From: Roseisalinus antarcticus
GTDB lineage: Bacteria > Pseudomonadota > Alphaproteobacteria > Rhodobacterales > Rhodobacteraceae
Length of the DNA stretch: 64,000 nucleotides
NCBI RefSeq assembly: GCF_900172355.1
Contig: NZ_FWFZ01000019.1
Span: forward strand, 1 to 64,000
Reading direction: 5' to 3'
Shown here: positions 26,462 to 36,307 of the stretch, one piece after another
How positions within the stretch are numbered: position 1 is the first letter of the stretch
Layout: every line of letters starts with the position of its first letter
Notes under the pieces: model-generated
What the model saw: only the letters and a program-made list of their open reading frames with translations
What the model was told of the DNA's origin: nothing
Database searches by the model: none
Made by a program: the position numbers and the translations under genes

Positions 26462-27803
26462 ACTCTTCGGCACGGACGGCGTGCGCGGCACCGCCAACGC
26501 CTGGCCCATGACCGCCGAGATGGCGCTCAAGATCGGGGCCGCGGCAGGGCGTTTCTTTCGAAACGACGGGTCGAACGGCCACCGGGTGGTGATCGGCAAG
26601 GATACGCGCCTGTCGGGCTACATGTTCGAGAATGCGCTGACGGCGGGCCTGACCTCGACCGGCATGAACGTGCTGTTGCTGGGGCCGGTGCCGACGCCCG
26701 CGGTGGGGTTGCTCACGACGTCGATGCGGGCGGATGTGGGGATCATGATCTCGGCCTCGCACAATCCTCATGAGGACAACGGGATCAAGTTCTTCGGGCC
26801 TGACGGGTTCAAGCTGTCGGACGCGGCCGAAGCCGAGATCGAGGCGCTGGTCAACGGCCCGATCGATCCGGCCCGGGCCCAGAACATCGGCCGCGCGAAG
26901 CGGGTCGACGACGGCCGCTTCCGTTATGCAGAGCGGCTGAAGGCGACGTTTTCGTCGGGCATCCGCCTCGACGGGCTGAAGGTGGTGATCGATTGCGCCA
27001 ACGGGGCCGCCTACAAGGTCGCCCCCGAGGTCCTGTGGGAGCTGGGGGCGACGGTCATTCCCGTGGGCACCGCGCCCAACGGGCTGAACATCAACCATCA
27101 TTGCGGCTCCACCCATCCGATGACGGCGGCCGAGGCGATCATCGCCCATGACGCCGACGTCGGCATCTGCCTCGATGGCGACGCGGACCGGGTGGTGATC
27201 CTCGACGAAAGCGGGCAAGTGGCCGATGGCGACCAGATCATGGCGCTGTTCGCGGCCCGCTGGGCCGAACAGCAGCGCCTGCGGGACGGCACGCTGGTTG
27301 CGACGGTGATGTCGAACCTGGGGCTGGAGCGGTTCCTGACCGGCAAGGGGCTGAGCCTGAAGCGCACGCAGGTCGGCGACCGCTATGTGGTCGAGGCGAT
27401 GCGGGCCGGCGGCTGGAACCTCGGCGGAGAGCAATCGGGGCATATCGTCATGACCGACTACGCCACGACCGGCGATGGCCTGTTGGCGGGCCTGCAGTTT
27501 CTCGCGGCCATGATCGAGACCGATCTGCCCGCCTCCGAGCTTGCCCGCAATTTCGAGCGCGTGCCTCAGATGCTGAAGAACGTCCGCTACGGCGTGGACC
27601 AGGATCCGCTGTCCGCCGCGGCGGTGAAGGCGGCGATCACGTCGGCCGAGGGGGCGATGGGAGAGCGTGGCCGGCTGCTGATCCGCAAGTCGGGCACCGA
27701 ACCGCTGGTGCGGGTGATGGCCGAATGCGAGGACGAGGGCCTGCTCTCACAGGTGGTCGACGGGATCGTGGCCGAGATCGAGGCGGCGTTGCAGCCTGCC
27801 TGA
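26454..27803 (+). CDS. glmM: phosphoglucosamine mutase
   Basis: Converts glucosamine-6-phosphate to glucosamine-1-phosphate for peptidoglycan and LPS precursors. It has 449 residues. [15 protein letters not shown] start; the phosphoserine is S102 in [17 protein letters not shown]; metal loop DGDADR at 241-246; sugar-binding GGEQSGHI; phosphate-binding [12 protein letters not shown] near residue 412. The start lies inside folP (8-bp overlap), the end of a folB-folP-glmM operon. Confidence 0.97.
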   Translation: MRRLFGTDGVRGTANAWPMTAEMALKIGAAAGRFFRNDGSNGHRVVIGKDTRLSGYMFENALTAGLTSTGMNVLLLGPVPTPAVGLLTTSMRADVGIMISASHNPHEDNGIKFFGPDGFKLSDAAEAEIEALVNGPIDPARAQNIGRAKRVDDGRFRYAERLKATFSSGIRLDGLKVVIDCANGAAYKVAPEVLWELGATVIPVGTAPNGLNINHHCGSTHPMTAAEAIIAHDADVGICLDGDADRVVILDESGQVADGDQIMALFAARWAEQQRLRDGTLVATVMSNLGLERFLTGKGLSLKRTQVGDRYVVEAMRAGGWNLGGEQSGHIVMTDYATTGDGLLAGLQFLAAMIETDLPASELARNFERVPQMLKNVRYGVDQDPLSAAAVKAAITSAEGAMGERGRLLIRKSGTEPLVRVMAECEDEGLLSQVVDGIVAEIEAALQPA

Positions 27804-27843
27804 GGCGGGGTCGCCCTGGCCGTGCCGAAAGGGGGGCCGCCGC

Positions 27844-28758
27844 CTAGCGTGGCGCGTGACGGAACATGCGCCGCAGGCTGTCGCTCTGGGTGATGGCCAG
27901 CCCGATCAGGACCAGCGGCAGGGCGACGTAGAACCGCCCCGGCAGGGTTTCCGAGAGCACAAGCCAGCCGAAGAACATCGTCCATAGCGTGATCTGGTAG
28001 GACACCAGCGACATGAACAGCGAGCCCGCGCTGCGGATGATGGCGATCCGCAGCAAGGCGGCCAGTGCCGTCGGGAACAGCCCGAGGAACACGATCGCGC
28101 CGCCGGCCAGTGGGCCGTTCCAGCCGGGCAGCCCCTCGACCAGCAGCATGGCCGGGATCAGGCAGGCGGCCCCGACGGCGAGGGTCAGCGCACCCAGCGT
28201 GACCGGGTCGATCGCCGGGCAGCGCCGCGTCATGATGGAGCCCGCCGCATAGCACAGCGCCGCGCCGAGGCAGGCGACCTGGCCGAGCGGTTCTGCGCCC
28301 TGGCCGATATTGGCCAGACCCGGCCCGATCAGCACCATGGCCCCGACGAAGCCGAGCACGGTGCCCAGGGACTTGCGCAGGCTCATGGGCTCGTCGGAAA
28401 AGACATGCGCCAGCGGCAGCACGAAGAGCGGCACGGCGGTGGTGGACAATCCGGCGAAGGCCGAGGGTACATATTGTTGCCCCCAGCTGAACAGGAAGAA
28501 GGGCAGCGCCGAGGAAAAGATGCCGATGCCCAGTAGATAGGGCCAGACGGACGCTACGACGGCCGCGGAAGGGAACGGGCGGCGCAGCACGGCCATCAGC
28601 ACGAGCATCGCCGCGGCGCCCAGCGATACCCGGGCGCAGGCGATCGTGACCGGGCCGTATCCGCCGGCCAGCGCCACCTCGACGACCATGAACGTGCCGC
28701 CCCAGATCAGCCCCAGAAAGAGGATCGCCAGCCAGTTCGCGGGTGTCGGTTGGGGCAT
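27844..28758 (-). CDS. EamA/DMT family transporter
   Basis: Inner-membrane protein of 304 residues with about ten hydrophobic helices and two EamA repeats; GLIWGGTFMVVEVAL near the N-terminus and the FSSALPFFLFSWGQQYVPSAFAG segment are typical of RhaT/YdcZ-like exporters. The substrate is not predictable. It is not closely similar to the DMT transporter at 8.4 kb. Convergent with glmM (40-bp gap). Confidence 0.85.
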   Translation of the reverse strand: MPQPTPANWLAILFLGLIWGGTFMVVEVALAGGYGPVTIACARVSLGAAAMLVLMAVLRRPFPSAAVVASVWPYLLGIGIFSSALPFFLFSWGQQYVPSAFAGLSTTAVPLFVLPLAHVFSDEPMSLRKSLGTVLGFVGAMVLIGPGLANIGQGAEPLGQVACLGAALCYAAGSIMTRRCPAIDPVTLGALTLAVGAACLIPAMLLVEGLPGWNGPLAGGAIVFLGLFPTALAALLRIAIIRSAGSLFMSLVSYQITLWTMFFGWLVLSETLPGRFYVALPLVLIGLAITQSDSLRRMFRHAPR

Positions 28759-28866
28759 GATGTCTCACCCTGGGATTGCATGGAACGGGCGGGACCGCCG
28801 CAGGTTGTGAAGGCAGAATGTCGAAACATGAGTTTCGAAATAACGTCATTGATGGAGAAAAAACAA

Positions 28867-29052
28867 ATGGTTGACGGATTTCTATTGCCGACTCTGGCCC
28901 TTGTGACGATCGGAGCGGCCATTGTCGTTGCCCTCTGGAGCAAGAGCAAGACCCGGAAGATGTCGCACGTGCGCGAGCAGGACAAGTCGAGCCTCGCCAC
29001 CGATGGCCCCGGCCCCGCGCCGGTGCGGTCACCTGGCAAGGATCGGTCGTGA
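28867..29052 (+). CDS. putative small single-pass membrane protein
   Basis: Possible 61-residue protein: MVDGFLLPTLALVTIGAAI starts a membrane helix (~residues 4-25), followed by a basic stop (WSKSKTRK) and a hydrophilic tail. GGAG at 28854-28857 is 9 bp before the ATG. The frame is open upstream to 28750, but that part overlaps the start of the divergent transporter gene. No family is recognised. It is the only coding candidate in the 28759-29168 gap. Confidence 0.4.
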   Translation: MVDGFLLPTLALVTIGAAIVVALWSKSKTRKMSHVREQDKSSLATDGPGPAPVRSPGKDRS

Positions 29053-29133
29053 CGCCCTCCGGCCCGGCGGGTCACCGCTTGACCGGAGGGCCATTTCAGG
29101 CCCGGCAGATGTCGTCAGGCCGGACGTGAGACC

Positions 29134-29158
29134 GGGGCGCCGATCCTGTCGGCGCCCC
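29134..29158. terminator. GC-rich hairpin downstream of ilvC
   Basis: Perfect 10-bp stem GGGGCGCCGA / TCGGCGCCCC with a 5-nt loop, ten bases beyond the ilvC stop on the minus strand and also 3' of the small plus-strand reading frame. Only two or three Ts follow on the plus strand and none on the minus strand, so termination efficiency is uncertain. Confidence 0.5.
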
Positions 29159-29168
29159 TTTGGGCGGA

Positions 29169-30776
<1,608 letters not shown>

Positions 30777-30780
<4 letters not shown>

Positions 30781-31232
30781 CCGGGCTCGATGAGACCGAT
30801 CTCGCGCTGCTGCGGATCCTGGCCCGGGATTCGGCCCAGAGCGCGGGGGCGCTGGGCCGGCGGGTGGGGCTGTCGCAGCCGGCCGCCTGGCGCCGGATCC
30901 GGCGGCTGGAGGAAGCCGGGTTCGTCACGGGGCGGAGTCTGCGGCTCGATCCGGGGGCGCTGGGCCTGGGGGTGACCGTGTTCCTGGGCGTGAAGCTTGC
31001 CACCAAGGGGCGGGTCAGCCTGGAGGATTTCGAGCGGGCGGTCTGCGCCATTCCCGAGGTGCGGCGGGTCGAGCACGTGCTGGGGCTCTATGATTACCGC
31101 CTGCGTGTCGTGGCGCGGGACTTGGCCGATTTCGAACGCGTCCTACGGCGCCGGATCATGACGCTGCCGGGGATCGGGAACGTCGAGGCGAATGTTCTTT
31201 TGACCGAGGAACGGTTTCCGGGCCCGCTCTAG
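30777..31232 (+). CDS. Lrp/AsnC family regulator (second of a pair)
   Basis: 151 residues with the same layout as its upstream neighbour: HTH (DETDLALLRILARDSAQSA ... SQPAAWRRIRRLEEAGFV) and RAM domain (LGVTVFLGVKLATKGRVSL, VLGLYDYRLRVVARDLADF). The two proteins are clearly paralogous but diverged, and the 4-bp overlap ensures joint synthesis, suggesting a hetero-oligomeric regulator. Its last 4 bp overlap the end of the convergent HAD gene. Confidence 0.9.
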
Positions 31233-31858
31233 ACCGAGCGGGGCAGGCGCGAGCGCAGGGCGTCGTAGGAAAGGCGCGAATAGCGGAAGGTCCGGAACCC
31301 GAGCTTGGCCGCCGCATTCACATTGGCGGTCACGTCATCGACGAAGAGGATCTTGTTGGGTTCCAGCCCCAGACCCTCGACGGCGGCGGCATAGGCGCGA
31401 GGGTCGGGCTTCGCATGGCCGATGCTGCTGGAGACGAACAGCCGTTCCATATGCGGCATGTCGGGCAGGCGGGATTCGATCCAGGCACCGCGGCGCAGGT
31501 CGGCATTGGTCAGGATGGCCTGACGGATTCCGCGCTTGGCCGCATCTGCGGACAGCTCGATCAGGCGGCGGTCGGGGTGAAAATCCCGGGAGAGCCAATA
31601 CTCGACGACCTGTTCGGGGGTTGCGTCCACGCCCGATTGCGCGATCCAGGCGGCGATGCGGGTTTCGATCTTCTCCTGTCCGGTCAGCAGGGGCTGTATG
31701 TCGCCGAAGACCTGGTCCACGAAGGTGGCCAGGGGGGCACCGAAATCCGCCTCGAACTCCTCCGACCAGCGGAAACGTCCCTGCCGTTCATTTGGATTCA
31801 GGACTCCGTCAAAGTCCCATAATATTGCTGAAAATCGCACGTCGTCAGTTTTGTTCAT
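31229..31858 (-). CDS. HAD-superfamily hydrolase
   Basis: Cytoplasmic phosphatase-like protein of 209 residues. HAD motif I is ILWDFDGVLNPN (nucleophile Asp15, acid/base Asp17), motif II AILTNADLRRG, motif III lysine in SSIGHAKPDPRAY, motif IV ILFVDDVTANVNAA. The alpha-helical cap (~20-90) marks subfamily I. Substrates of relatives range from phosphoglycolate to nucleotides; none can be assigned here. The gene overlaps the end of the second Lrp regulator by 4 bp. Confidence 0.85.
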   Translation of the reverse strand: MNKTDDVRFSAILWDFDGVLNPNERQGRFRWSEEFEADFGAPLATFVDQVFGDIQPLLTGQEKIETRIAAWIAQSGVDATPEQVVEYWLSRDFHPDRRLIELSADAAKRGIRQAILTNADLRRGAWIESRLPDMPHMERLFVSSSIGHAKPDPRAYAAAVEGLGLEPNKILFVDDVTANVNAAAKLGFRTFRYSRLSYDALRSRLPRSV

Positions 31859-32516
31859 GGCCGGACGCTACGCCCCGACGGATGCGCCGTCGAGGGGCTG
31901 CGTCGGGCCGGGCGCAGAAAAGCCCGGCAGCGGAAATCCCCGCGGCGCGGAAGGGGCTCGGGAAAGCGGCGGGCGATCCGGGTTTGGCCGCGCCGGCCGG
32001 TGTCGGCATGGGCGCCGGCTGCCGGGACGGCGATCCGCGGCGAGGGGCCAGCGGGCTGGAAACGGTCGCCGCAGCTTGAAAAGCGGGTGAAACGACCGCA
32101 CAACGCGCGGCCGGCCGTCCCGGGCTGCAGGTGGTTGGCCCGGGTCCTTGTCACGAAGGGCATCGCTTGTGCGCCCTCCCGGGCCATGACTGACGAACTG
32201 CTGGTTGGCCCGACCTGGTGGAGTGAGGCAAAAAGGTCGCAAATCCCCCCCCGGCTGCGAGGGGCGCGGGCGGAGCCGGTCCGTCGGACGGGCGCTGCTC
32301 GACCGGTCGGATGGCGACCGCATGCACCGTCGGCGGTGCCGTCTCCGGTCAGCATGAGTGTTGTTTCTGCCTGCGTCGCTCGATACCACGTAAGGGACAG
32401 AAGCCGGGCTGCGCCGGTGTTCCGGGTCCCGCGATCCGGTGCGGTGCAAACAGGGCATTAATGTGGCAATACTGCGTCGCGACCGCCGTTGGCGCATCCA
32501 TGAGGAGCAAATTGTG
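31859..32516. other. 658-bp gene-poor, very GC-rich leader region
   Basis: No reading frame here has credible protein character; those present are arginine/proline-rich shadows. The stretch holds strong potential RNA structure, including GGCCCGGG (32137-32144) / CCCGGGCC (32178-32185) enclosing AGGGC/GCCCT, and an 11-bp direct repeat TGGTTGGCCCG at 32132-32142 and 32202-32212. Both repeat copies can pair with the same CGGGCCA (32180-32186), so two mutually exclusive hairpins are possible. It may be a long 5' leader or hold an unannotated small RNA. Confidence 0.5.
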
Positions 32517-33656
32517 ATGGACGGAAACCCGGATTTCAAAAGCACGGTCGACCCCGACGGGTTGCAGGAATTTTCGGTCGTGTTCACGGACCGGTCGCTC
32601 AACCATATGAGCGCGGTGTTCCAGCAAGTGATGAAGGACATCTCTGCCGGGCTGAAAGAGGTTTATGGCGCATCCTCCGTGGCCGTCGTGCCCGGCGGTG
32701 GCACCTTCGGGATGGAGGCCGTCGCGCGGCAGTTCGGGGCCGGAGCGCGTGTCTTCGTCGTGCGCAACGGCTGGTTCTCCTACCGGTGGACGCAGATATT
32801 CGAGGCCGGTGGCTTTGCCGCCGATGTGCAGGTGGCCAAGGCACGGGCCGCGGGGAACGGAACGGCGGAGCCCTACGCCCCGCCGCCGATCGAAGAGGTG
32901 ACGGCCGCGATCCGGGCGGCCTCTCCCGACGTGGTTTTCGCCCCGCATGTGGAAACGTCGGCGGGGATCATCCTGCCCGACGACTATGTCGCGGCGCTGG
33001 CGGCCGCCGCGCATGAGGTCGGGGCGCTCATGGTGCTCGACTGCATCGCCAGCGGCTGCGTCTGGGTCGACATGGCCGCCTCCGGCGTCGACGTGCTGAT
33101 CTCGGCCCCGCAGAAGGGTTGGTCCTCGACCCCCGCCGCGGGTCTGGTGATGATGTCCGAGACGGCGCGGGCGCGGCTTGACGCGACCACGTCGGATTCC
33201 TTTGCCATGGACCTCAAGAAATGGACCTCGATCACGGAGGCCTACGAGGCGGGCGGGCATGCCTACCACGCCACGATGCCGACCGATTCCCTGCGGGCCT
33301 TCCGCGACACCATGCTTGAGAGCCGCGAGATCGGCTTTGACGTGCTGCGCGAGGCGCAGTGGCGTCTGGGCGACGGCGTGCGGGCGCATCTTGCCGGGCT
33401 TGGTGTCCGGTCGGTTGCGGCCGACGGCTTCGGTGCGCCGGGGGTTGTGGTCAGCTATACCGCGGATCCGGCCGTGAAATCGGGCGCCAAATTCGTCGCC
33501 GAGGGTTTTCAGGTCGCGGCGGGTGTGCCGTTGCAGGTCGGCGAGCCCGAGGGCTTTTCCACGTTCCGGATCGGCCTTTTCGGGCTCGACAAGCTGGTCG
33601 ATGTGCCGGGGACCCTGGCGCGGCTGACGCCGGCGCTCGACAAGGTGCTTGGCTGA
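32517..33656 (+). CDS. class V aminotransferase (alanine--glyoxylate-aminotransferase-like)
   Basis: PLP-dependent fold-type I enzyme of 379 residues. VVPGGGTFGMEAVARQF carries the glycine-rich phosphate loop, VLDCIASGCVWVDM the PLP-contacting aspartate, and SAPQKGWSSTPAAGLVMMSE the Schiff-base lysine. The pattern fits the serine--pyruvate / alanine--glyoxylate group, which transfers amino groups to glyoxylate or pyruvate. The exact substrate is not certain. GAGGAG at 32502-32507 serves the ATG at 32517 or the in-frame GTG at 32514. It lies behind the long structured leader. Confidence 0.83.
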   Translation: MDGNPDFKSTVDPDGLQEFSVVFTDRSLNHMSAVFQQVMKDISAGLKEVYGASSVAVVPGGGTFGMEAVARQFGAGARVFVVRNGWFSYRWTQIFEAGGFAADVQVAKARAAGNGTAEPYAPPPIEEVTAAIRAASPDVVFAPHVETSAGIILPDDYVAALAAAAHEVGALMVLDCIASGCVWVDMAASGVDVLISAPQKGWSSTPAAGLVMMSETARARLDATTSDSFAMDLKKWTSITEAYEAGGHAYHATMPTDSLRAFRDTMLESREIGFDVLREAQWRLGDGVRAHLAGLGVRSVAADGFGAPGVVVSYTADPAVKSGAKFVAEGFQVAAGVPLQVGEPEGFSTFRIGLFGLDKLVDVPGTLARLTPALDKVLG

Positions 33657-33668
33657 CGGACCACTGGG

Positions 33669-34865
33669 CTAGCGGGCGCCGAGCCCGAGCCGCATCAGCC
33701 CCCGCCGGACCGGGGCCATGCCATGCAGCGCCTCGATCCCTGCCGCGCGCAGATCGCGCAGGGCGGGGGCCGAGGCCATCGAGGCGCGGTTGAGCGCGTC
33801 GATCCCCTGCACCCGCAGCAGGACGTCCGGGTGCCGGCGGCGATGGTAGCGGTCCAGCATGGCCCGGGTCCCGAGCGCCTCGGGGGCGGCGCGGACAAGA
33901 CCCAGCAGACAGGCGAGATCGGCCAGGCTGGTGTTCAGCCCCTGCGCCCCGATCGGGGGCATGACATGCGCGGCCTCGGCCATCAGCGCGGTGCGCTCTG
34001 CGGACATGCGCCCGGCGACGCGGCTGATGATCGGCCAGGTCGTGCGCCGTGTCACCAGGCTGAGCGGGCCATAGAGACCGGCGGACCGCTCGGTCGCCTC
34101 GGCCTCGAAGGCGGCGTCGGGCAGGGCGATGAGGCGCTGGACCTCCGCGCCCGGGGCCATCCAGACCAGGGCAGAGCAGGGCCGCCCTTCGTGGTCGGGC
34201 AGCGGGACCAGGGTGAAGGGGCCGCCGGTGCGGTGGATCTCGGTCGAGATATTGTCGTGCGGGGCGTTGTGGGTCATCGCGCAGGTGACGGCCTTCTGGC
34301 CATAGCGATAGGTCCGCGCGTCGATCCCCGCGGCCTCGCGCACGGGGCTGTCGCGGCCATCGGCGCCGATGACCAGCCGGGTGCGCAGGCGGCTGCCGTC
34401 GCTCAGCACGACGCGGGCCTCGCTCTCACGCGTGAGCATCGAGCGAAACCCGGTGCCGGGGCGAAAGTCCACGGTCCCGAGTTCGTCGATATGGCACAGG
34501 ATCTCCCGGCGCAGCAGCCAGTTCGGCAGGTTCCAGCCAAAGGGCTCGGGGCCGATGTCGGCGCTGTCGAAATCCCGGGTGACGCGGGCCTCGGGCTCGG
34601 CGCCGCCCGCATCCACGATGCGCATGATGCGCAGGGGCGTGGCATGGGGCGCGAGGTGGGGCCAGATGCCCGCCTCTTCCAGCAGCGTTCGGGCGGGCTG
34701 CAGAAAGGCGGTCGTGCGCAGGTCGGCCCCCTCGGCCAGGGCCTCGGTGACGGGCGGGGCCGGGTCCGCGCAGACCACGCGGAAGCCCGCGGCGCCGAAG
34801 GCCGCTGCCGCCGTGAGGCCGGCCACGCCGCCGCCCGAGATGAAGATATCGCAATCCATGTCCAT
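33669..34865 (-). CDS. UbiH/UbiF-family FAD monooxygenase
   Basis: 398-residue flavoprotein of the ubiquinone-hydroxylase family. N-terminal FAD-binding ISGGGVAGLTAAAAFGAAGF, the DG motif LVIGADGRDSPVREAAGI, and the second FAD motif EAAHVMPPIGAQGLNTSLAD are all present. Members hydroxylate the ubiquinone ring with NAD(P)H and O2; which ring position cannot be decided from sequence. An alternative ATG is at 34859. Convergent with the aminotransferase. Confidence 0.87.
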   Translation of the reverse strand: MDMDCDIFISGGGVAGLTAAAAFGAAGFRVVCADPAPPVTEALAEGADLRTTAFLQPARTLLEEAGIWPHLAPHATPLRIMRIVDAGGAEPEARVTRDFDSADIGPEPFGWNLPNWLLRREILCHIDELGTVDFRPGTGFRSMLTRESEARVVLSDGSRLRTRLVIGADGRDSPVREAAGIDARTYRYGQKAVTCAMTHNAPHDNISTEIHRTGGPFTLVPLPDHEGRPCSALVWMAPGAEVQRLIALPDAAFEAEATERSAGLYGPLSLVTRRTTWPIISRVAGRMSAERTALMAEAAHVMPPIGAQGLNTSLADLACLLGLVRAAPEALGTRAMLDRYHRRRHPDVLLRVQGIDALNRASMASAPALRDLRAAGIEALHGMAPVRRGLMRLGLGAR

Positions 34866-34907
34866 GCCCGGGAACCTAGGTCCGCCGGGGGCAATGGGAA
34901 AGCCCGC

Positions 34908-35552
34908 TCAGCCCAGCTGCGACAGAAAGGCCGTGAGGTTGTCGGTGTGGTGATGGATATGATCGGCTGGCAACGGCGCCGGTCCGACATGCACGGTGCG
35001 CATCCCCATGGCGTGGGGCACTGCGAGATTGCGGGTGTCGTCCTCGAACATCGCGCCGCTTTCGGGCGCGAGCCCGTCGAGCGCGAAGACCGCCTCGAAC
35101 GCGGCCTGTTCGGGTTTCGGGCGATAGCCCGCATGCTCGATCCCGTAGACCGCGTCGAATATGCCGGTCAGCCCGCGGGCCTCCAGAACCCGGCCGGCAT
35201 AGTGCCCGTCGCCGTTGGTATAGACGATCCGGCGGCCGGGCAGGGCGCGAATGGCCGCCGCCAGGTCCGGGTCGGGCGCCAGGGCGGAGAAGTCGATGTC
35301 GTGCACCTCGGCCAGGAACGGCGCGGGGTCCAGGTCGTGTTCGGCCATCAGCCCCGACAGGGTGGTGCCGTACTTGCTCCAGTAGTCGCCGCGCAACCGG
35401 TTGGCCTCGACATCGTTGACCTTCAGCTCGCGGGTGATGAAAGCGATCATCTTGTCCACGATCTGGTCGAACAGACGCACGTCGGGATTGTACAGCGTGT
35501 TGTCGAGGTCGAAGACCCAGACGCGCACATGGGAAAAGGATGCAGCTACCAT
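34908..35552 (-). CDS. pyrimidine 5'-nucleotidase (SDT1-like HAD)
   Basis: 214-residue HAD hydrolase of the pyrimidine 5'-nucleotidase branch. Motif I VWVFDLDNTLYNPDVRLF, motif II IVYTNGDGHYAG, motif III lysine in YRPKPEQAAF and motif IV FEDDTRNLAVPHAMGM. The SxKYGTT segment (DYWSKYGTTLSGLM) in the cap is typical of this group, which dephosphorylates UMP/CMP and related modified pyrimidine nucleotides. Divergent from the GntR gene. Confidence 0.85.
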   Translation of the reverse strand: MVAASFSHVRVWVFDLDNTLYNPDVRLFDQIVDKMIAFITRELKVNDVEANRLRGDYWSKYGTTLSGLMAEHDLDPAPFLAEVHDIDFSALAPDPDLAAAIRALPGRRIVYTNGDGHYAGRVLEARGLTGIFDAVYGIEHAGYRPKPEQAAFEAVFALDGLAPESGAMFEDDTRNLAVPHAMGMRTVHVGPAPLPADHIHHHTDNLTAFLSQLG

Positions 35553-35653
35553 GGGCCGCTTTTGCCCCGGCAGACGGCCGGCTGCAACGGCTTAGGGTTG
35601 CCCAAGGGGCGCCGCGGCGGATACGGTTGCCGCACCGACGGAGGTCTGACGCC

Positions 35654-36307
35654 ATGGCAGAGCCCAGAGCACCGCAGAAGGACGCCTACGGGCTGATCCT
35701 CGACGCGATAGATACCGGCATCTACAGGCCCGGCGACCGGCTTGTCGAAAGCGAGCTGGCCGAGCGGTTCGGCGTGTCCCGCACCCCGATCCGGGAGGCG
35801 TTGCAGCGGCTGGAGACACAATCCCTGCTGACCCGTGACGGGCGCTCGCTCATCGTGGCGTCGCTGACCCATTCGCAGTTGGCCGAGCTTTACGTGGTGC
35901 GGGGCGAGCTGGAGGGTCTGGCCGCGCGCCTGGCCGCGCGCCATGCGGCCCCCGAAGAAGTGCGGGTGCTGCGCGACATGCTGGAGGCCGATCAGGCGCT
36001 GGTCGACGACCCCGAGGCGATGTCACGGGCCAACCGGCGGTTTCACAAGCAGATCCATCTGGCCAGTCACAACCGCTTTCTGGTGCAGCAGCTGGACCTC
36101 GTGCACCGGTCCATGGCGCTTCTGGCCTCGACCTCGATCGCGGCGGACGGGCGGTCGGAAGATACCCTGCGCGAGCACGATGAGATCGTGAAGGCGATCG
36201 AGGCCGGCGACGGCGACGCCGCCGACGAGGCGCTGCGGACGCATATCTCGATGGCGTTCGTGACGAGGCTCAAGCTCGACGCCGCGGCGGTGGAGGCGGC
36301 CGAGTAG
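35654..36307 (+). CDS. GntR-family regulator (FCD domain)
   Basis: 217 residues: N-terminal winged HTH (GIYRPGDRLVESELAERFGV, then SRTPIREALQRLETQSLL) and an all-helical FCD ligand-binding domain with ELYVVRGELEGLAARLAAR and the metal-binding pattern RFHKQIHLASHN ... EHDEIVKAIEAGD. Such FadR/VanR-type regulators sense organic acids. No clear TNGTNNNACNA operator is visible next to it, and no catabolic partner adjoins it. Its last 38 bp overlap the end of the convergent glycosyltransferase gene. Confidence 0.9.
   Translation: MAEPRAPQKDAYGLILDAIDTGIYRPGDRLVESELAERFGVSRTPIREALQRLETQSLLTRDGRSLIVASLTHSQLAELYVVRGELEGLAARLAARHAAPEEVRVLRDMLEADQALVDDPEAMSRANRRFHKQIHLASHNRFLVQQLDLVHRSMALLASTSIAADGRSEDTLREHDEIVKAIEAGDGDAADEALRTHISMAFVTRLKLDAAAVEAAE

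Noticed and set aside
32120..32260. 6S RNA gene
   Set aside because: A hairpin with a large one-sided bulge is present, but I could not assemble the symmetrical central bubble of 6S RNA; kept only as a structured leader.
31868..32641. Minus-strand open frame of 257 codons across the gap before the aminotransferase
   Set aside because: Arg/Pro/Ser-rich, no recognisable domain, and it overlaps the start of the aminotransferase gene.
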